Shown: one piece after another, positions 5,764 through 7,734 of the stretch
How positions within the stretch are numbered: position 1 is the stretch's first letter
Layout: each line of letters starts with the position of its first letter
Assembly: GCA_946479185.1 (NCBI GenBank)
Contig: CAMLFF010000149.1
Location: 1-7,734 of the forward strand
DNA from: an uncultured Sphingobium sp.
GTDB taxonomy: Bacteria > Pseudomonadota > Alphaproteobacteria > Sphingomonadales > Sphingomonadaceae
Direction of reading: 5' to 3'
DNA: 7,734 nucleotides
Position numbers and translations under genes: made by a program
The notes under the pieces: model-generated
The model's database searches: none
What the model saw: the letters and a program-made list of their open reading frames with translations, nothing else
Told to the model about the DNA's origin: nothing

Positions 5764-6428
5764 GCCGCTTCCCGATGGGTGACTTTGCGCAGCACAGCGG
5801 GTTCGCGTCGCGCAATCGCGATCATGCGGTCAGCAAGCGCCTGCTGCCAGGCGATTTCCTGCTCGGAAAGGCTGGCAAGCCGGTTGGCGATGGGGCCAGC
5901 GATGGCATTGGCGAGGATGAGACCGTGCAGCGTCGTCATGAGCGCAAGTGCCATAAAAGGCCCGATTGTGGCGGGATCGCTCATATTGGCGAACATGCCA
6001 ATCAGGCCGATGATGGTGCCCGCCATGCCCACCGCAGGCCCTGCATCGGCGAGCGCATTCCAGAAGTTAATGATGCGCGCATGACGGGCGCGGCGATCAT
6101 CGAGCGACTGGTTGATCCAGTGCGAGAAATGCTCGACATCGCTTGAGTTTGCCAGCGTTGTGAGGGCCTGAGCGATGAAGGGGTGCGAGGTCTGCACGCG
6201 GTCTGTGCGAGCAAGTCCGCGCAGTTCTGCAACGGCTTCGACACGGTAGAGCAGCGCGCGCGCGTTGTCGCGCTCGTCATCCGGGCGCGCGCTGATGAGT
6301 GGAATGAGCGACGCTGCAGCGCCCGTGGACGCGCGAAAGCCCGATTGCGCAAGCGCGATCAATCCGGCGCCGATGCCCACGAGCAAAATCGGCACTGGAG
6401 CAAGGATATGGCTGAGAATGTCCATCAT
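5760..6428 (-). CDS. motA: MotA-like stator protein with one N-terminal membrane segment
   Basis: MotA/PomA forms the ion channel ring of the flagellar stator with MotB. The C-terminal part is unmistakable: NALADAGPAVGMAGTIIGLI through GPFMALALMTTLHGLILANA to AGPIANRL (124-184), giving two membrane helices with Pro131 in the position of the channel proline (E. coli MotA Pro173). The cytoplasmic region (about 47-125) resembles the PomA loop. Only one convincing membrane helix lies before it (6-28), where MotA/PomA has two. The protein has 222 residues against about 254 in PomA and 295 in E. coli MotA. The start is ATG 6428 or the adjacent ATG 6425. A longer upstream frame is rejected because its extra residues are Arg-rich and unlike any stator. 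The stop overlaps motB. No clear promoter of its own is visible; the repeat array at 6460-6508 lies just upstream. Confidence 0.85.
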   Translation of the reverse strand: MMDILSHILAPVPILLVGIGAGLIALAQSGFRASTGAAASLIPLISARPDDERDNARALLYRVEAVAELRGLARTDRVQTSHPFIAQALTTLANSSDVEHFSHWINQSLDDRRARHARIINFWNALADAGPAVGMAGTIIGLIGMFANMSDPATIGPFMALALMTTLHGLILANAIAGPIANRLASLSEQEIAWQQALADRMIAIARREPAVLRKVTHREAA

Positions 6429-6459
6429 GGTCGCCGATCGTCCCCCATCATCAAAATGC

Positions 6460-6508
6460 GACCGGCAATATGCTGCCGTTGACCGGCAATAATTTGCCGC
6501 CCTTGCCG
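6460..6508. promoter_or_regulatory. CGGCAA/TTGCCG inverted-repeat array, probable enhancer for flgB
   Basis: GACCGGCAATA occurs twice, 21 bp apart (6460-6470 and 6481-6491). The second copy begins a perfect 16-bp palindrome, CGGCAA-TAAT-TTGCCG (6484-6499). The first begins a weaker one, CGGCA-N6-TGCCG (6463-6478). A further TTGCCG half-site lies at 6503-6508. The array is centred roughly 90-140 bp upstream of the predicted flgB start, which is the normal place for sigma54 activator sites. The CGGCA core is reminiscent of Caulobacter ftr (FlbD) elements, but that comparison is from memory. It also lies 32-80 bp upstream of the divergent motA-like gene and could act on both. Confidence 0.65.
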
Positions 6509-6572
6509 TCCACGCCCTCAAAAGGCGCAGAAATCCCCATCTTTTCGCTCCGACCCCCGCCGGTTTCAGATT

Positions 6573-6589
6573 TTGGCACGGCATTTGCA
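6573..6589 (+). promoter_or_regulatory. sigma54 (-24/-12) promoter for flgB-flgC-flgD
   Basis: TTGGCACGGCATTTGCA matches TGGCACG-N4-TTGCW completely, with GG (6575-6576) and GC (6587-6588) 12 bp apart. The predicted start is near 6600, giving a leader of about 86 nt before flgB. No other gene lies between it and flgB. Confidence 0.9.
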
Positions 6590-6666
6590 GATAATGACCT
6601 GCGGGCATGGGTATGCCTGATCCGGACCAACTCATCCGGTCAGAACGACCCCGGTTCGGAGACTTT

Positions 6667-6675
6667 AAGGGAAGG
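6667..6675 (+). promoter_or_regulatory. ribosome binding site that decides the flgB start
   Basis: AAGGGAAGG lies 10 nt before the ATG at 6686. This fixes the start; the open frame continues upstream to about 6470 but would read through the sigma54 promoter. Confidence 0.75.
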
Positions 6676-6685
6676 TGCGAAAAAA

Positions 6686-7042
6686 ATGTCGTTCGACGAC
6701 GCATTGTTCGGCATTCATGGCAAAGCCCTCACGTTGCGCTCGCAGCGGCTGGAGCTGATTGCCTCGAATATCGCCAATGCTTCCACGCCCGGTTACAAGG
6801 CGCGGGACATTGATTTCGATAAGGCGCTTGCCACGGCGACCAGCCAGCAGGGTTCGGTCGCTGGCGCGCTGGAAACGGCGATGGGCTATCGCACGCCGCT
6901 GCAGCCGAGCGCCGATGGCAACACCGTCGAGATGTCGACCGAGCAGACGCTCTTTGCTGAAAACGCCGTGAAGTATCGCACGACGCTCTCCTTCCTCGAA
7001 GGTCGGCTGAACACCATCACGCGCGCGTTGAGGGGAGAATAA
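6686..7042 (+). CDS. flgB: flagellar proximal rod protein FlgB
   Basis: FlgB builds the proximal rod at the base of the flagellar axis together with FlgC and FlgF, and is exported by the flagellar apparatus. The 118-residue protein has the rod-family N-terminal helix with LIASNIANASTPGYKARDID (24-43), the axial-protein signature. The C-terminal helix NAVKYRTTLSFLEGRLNTIT (93-112) follows a VEMSTEQTLFAE stretch. Both ends are needed for rod packing, and the length is close to that of other short FlgB proteins (about 115-140). It is the first gene of the sigma54-driven plus-strand unit and is followed 2 nt later by flgC. Confidence 0.96.
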   Translation: MSFDDALFGIHGKALTLRSQRLELIASNIANASTPGYKARDIDFDKALATATSQQGSVAGALETAMGYRTPLQPSADGNTVEMSTEQTLFAENAVKYRTTLSFLEGRLNTITRALRGE

Positions 7043-7044
7043 GC

Positions 7045-7452
7045 ATGGCCGACAAACCCATGAACGTTTTCGATATTGCCGGACGCGCCATGTCCGCGCA
7101 GCTCGTGCGGCTGAACGCGACCGCATCCAACCTCGCGAACGCCGGATCGGTTTCCAGCAGCGAGGGCGGTGCCTATCGCGCGATCCGTCCGGTCTTCTCC
7201 ACCGTGGTTGAGAAGCCCGGTGTCGCGACTGTGAAGGTTGATCGCGTCGTCACCTCCGAGACAGCGGCCACTAAGCGTCACGATCCCGGCCATCCGCTCG
7301 CCGACACGAATGGCGATGTGTGGGATGCCGGCGTGGATACGAGCGCCGAGCTGGTCGAAATGGTCGAGAGCGCGCGCATGTATCAAAATAATGTGCAGGT
7401 CATGCAGACCGCAAAATCCCTGCTCCTTGAAACGATAAGGCTTGGCAAATGA
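7045..7452 (+). CDS. flgC: flagellar proximal rod protein FlgC
   Basis: FlgC is the second proximal rod protein, exported and stacked with FlgB. The 135-residue protein has the axial N-terminal signature (LNATASNLANAGSVSSSEGG, 23-42) in the FlgC form, with Gly-Ala-Tyr-Arg following (42-45). The typical C-terminal part is also present: HDPGHPLADTNGDVW (79-93), then ELVEMVESARMYQNNVQVMQ and TAKSLLLETIRLGK. Length matches the family (about 134-138). GGGGAG (7032-7037) lies 7 nt before the ATG, overlapping the end of flgB. The stop overlaps the flgD start (ATGA), indicating coupled translation. Confidence 0.97.
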   Translation: MADKPMNVFDIAGRAMSAQLVRLNATASNLANAGSVSSSEGGAYRAIRPVFSTVVEKPGVATVKVDRVVTSETAATKRHDPGHPLADTNGDVWDAGVDTSAELVEMVESARMYQNNVQVMQTAKSLLLETIRLGK

Positions 7453-7734
7453 CCACCGTAACGACCTCCAGCCCGTGGACGGTGGACGCCAACACGTCCT
7501 TGACCAATAATGCGCTGAAAGAGACGACGAAGAAGTCGAACTCGACCATCGACATGAATGGCTTCCTGACGCTGCTCACCAAGCAGATGCAATATCAGGA
7601 TCCGTTCGAGCCGATGGATAACAGCCAGATGGTTGCGCAGATGGCGCAATTCTCATCACTCTCCTCGCAGGCGGAATCCAACGCACTGCTGACCAATATA
7701 TCAGAGTCCGTGTCCGGCGTTCGTCTGTCCGATG
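7449..7734 (+). CDS. flgD: hook-capping protein FlgD (5' part, runs off the window)
   Basis: FlgD caps the growing hook and directs FlgE polymerisation. Ninety-five full codons are visible. After a polar, Thr/Ser-rich N-terminal tail (1-34, likely the export region) comes the conserved FlgD N-domain: the MNGFLTLLTKQMQYQDPFEP stretch (36-55), then MDNSQMVAQMAQFSSLSSQA (56-75) and ESNALLTNI. These are the core residues of the family. The ATG overlaps the flgC stop (ATGA). The frame stays open to the end of the window, so the C-terminal tudor-like and Ig-like domains are not seen. Confidence 0.95.
   Translation, partial: MTTVTTSSPWTVDANTSLTNNALKETTKKSNSTIDMNGFLTLLTKQMQYQDPFEPMDNSQMVAQMAQFSSLSSQAESNALLTNISESVSGVRLSD

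Noticed and set aside
6466..6499. Sigma54-like promoters on the minus strand for the motA-like gene, within the repeat array
   Set aside because: GGCAAATTATTGC and GGCAGCATATTGC look similar, but their GG-GC spacing is 11 bp instead of 12 and the CACG core is missing. They are better explained as parts of the inverted repeats.
6470..6685. N-terminal extension of FlgB to 6470
   Set aside because: It would run through the sigma54 promoter. FlgB family proteins start close to the residues seen at 6686, where a strong Shine-Dalgarno lies.
6429..6704. N-terminal extension of the MotA-like protein to 6704
   Set aside because: The added residues are Arg/Ser/Pro-rich, cross the flgB promoter and enhancer, and overlap flgB. 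The MMDIL start precedes a normal membrane helix.
1..7734. Mobile elements, CRISPR arrays, tRNA or rRNA genes
   Set aside because: No transposase, integrase, spaced direct-repeat array, or tRNA/rRNA-like sequence was seen. Apart from the adapter, everything reads as a coherent flagellar locus.

Overview
This is a flagellar gene cluster from a Gram-negative, GC-rich bacterium. It is most likely an alphaproteobacterium, and my best guess is a sphingomonad. The guess rests on three things: the style of the short MotA/MotB-like pair, a lytic transglycosylase in the slot where many alphaproteobacteria carry one, and a sigma54-to-FliA/FlgM control hierarchy, which is uncommon among alphaproteobacteria outside a few groups. 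The taxonomic call is inference. The first 48 bases are not genome: they match the Illumina P7 adapter end, an 8-nt index and the read-2 primer site. The window therefore begins at a contaminated contig edge.

Minus strand, in order of transcription: a shortened MotA-like stator protein (6428-5760) and a shortened MotB-like protein (5763-5275), overlapping by ATGA. Then flgA (P-ring chaperone, 5216-4668), flgM (anti-sigma28, 4614-4330) and a small helical protein in the flgN position (4316-4008), followed by a strong intrinsic terminator (about 3983-3941). After that a second unit begins: a soluble lytic transglycosylase (3886-3056), flhA (export gate, 3046-941), fliA (sigma28, 848-120), and the first nine codons of an unidentified gene (76-49) cut off by the adapter. 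Plus strand: flgB (6686-7042), flgC (7045-7452) and the start of flgD (7449 onward, open at the window end).

Regulation is unusually readable. Three near-identical sigma54 (-24/-12) promoters, TTGGCACG-N4-TTGCW, lie in front of the transglycosylase-flhA-fliA unit, flgA, and flgB-flgC-flgD. A cluster of CGGCAA/TTGCCG inverted repeats about 90-140 bp upstream of the flgB promoter looks like an activator (FlbD/FleQ-type) enhancer in the divergent motA/flgB intergenic region. A candidate sigma28 promoter sits at the flgA-flgM boundary. The layout fits the usual logic: sigma54 plus an enhancer-binding protein turns on the hook-basal-body and export genes together with fliA, and FlgM then holds FliA until FlgM is exported through the FlhA-containing gate.

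I found no RNA genes, CRISPR array, insertion sequence or clearly new system. The most unusual biology is the miniature stator pair (single N-terminal membrane segment in MotA, very short MotB), the signal-peptide-less transglycosylase, and the enhancer array.
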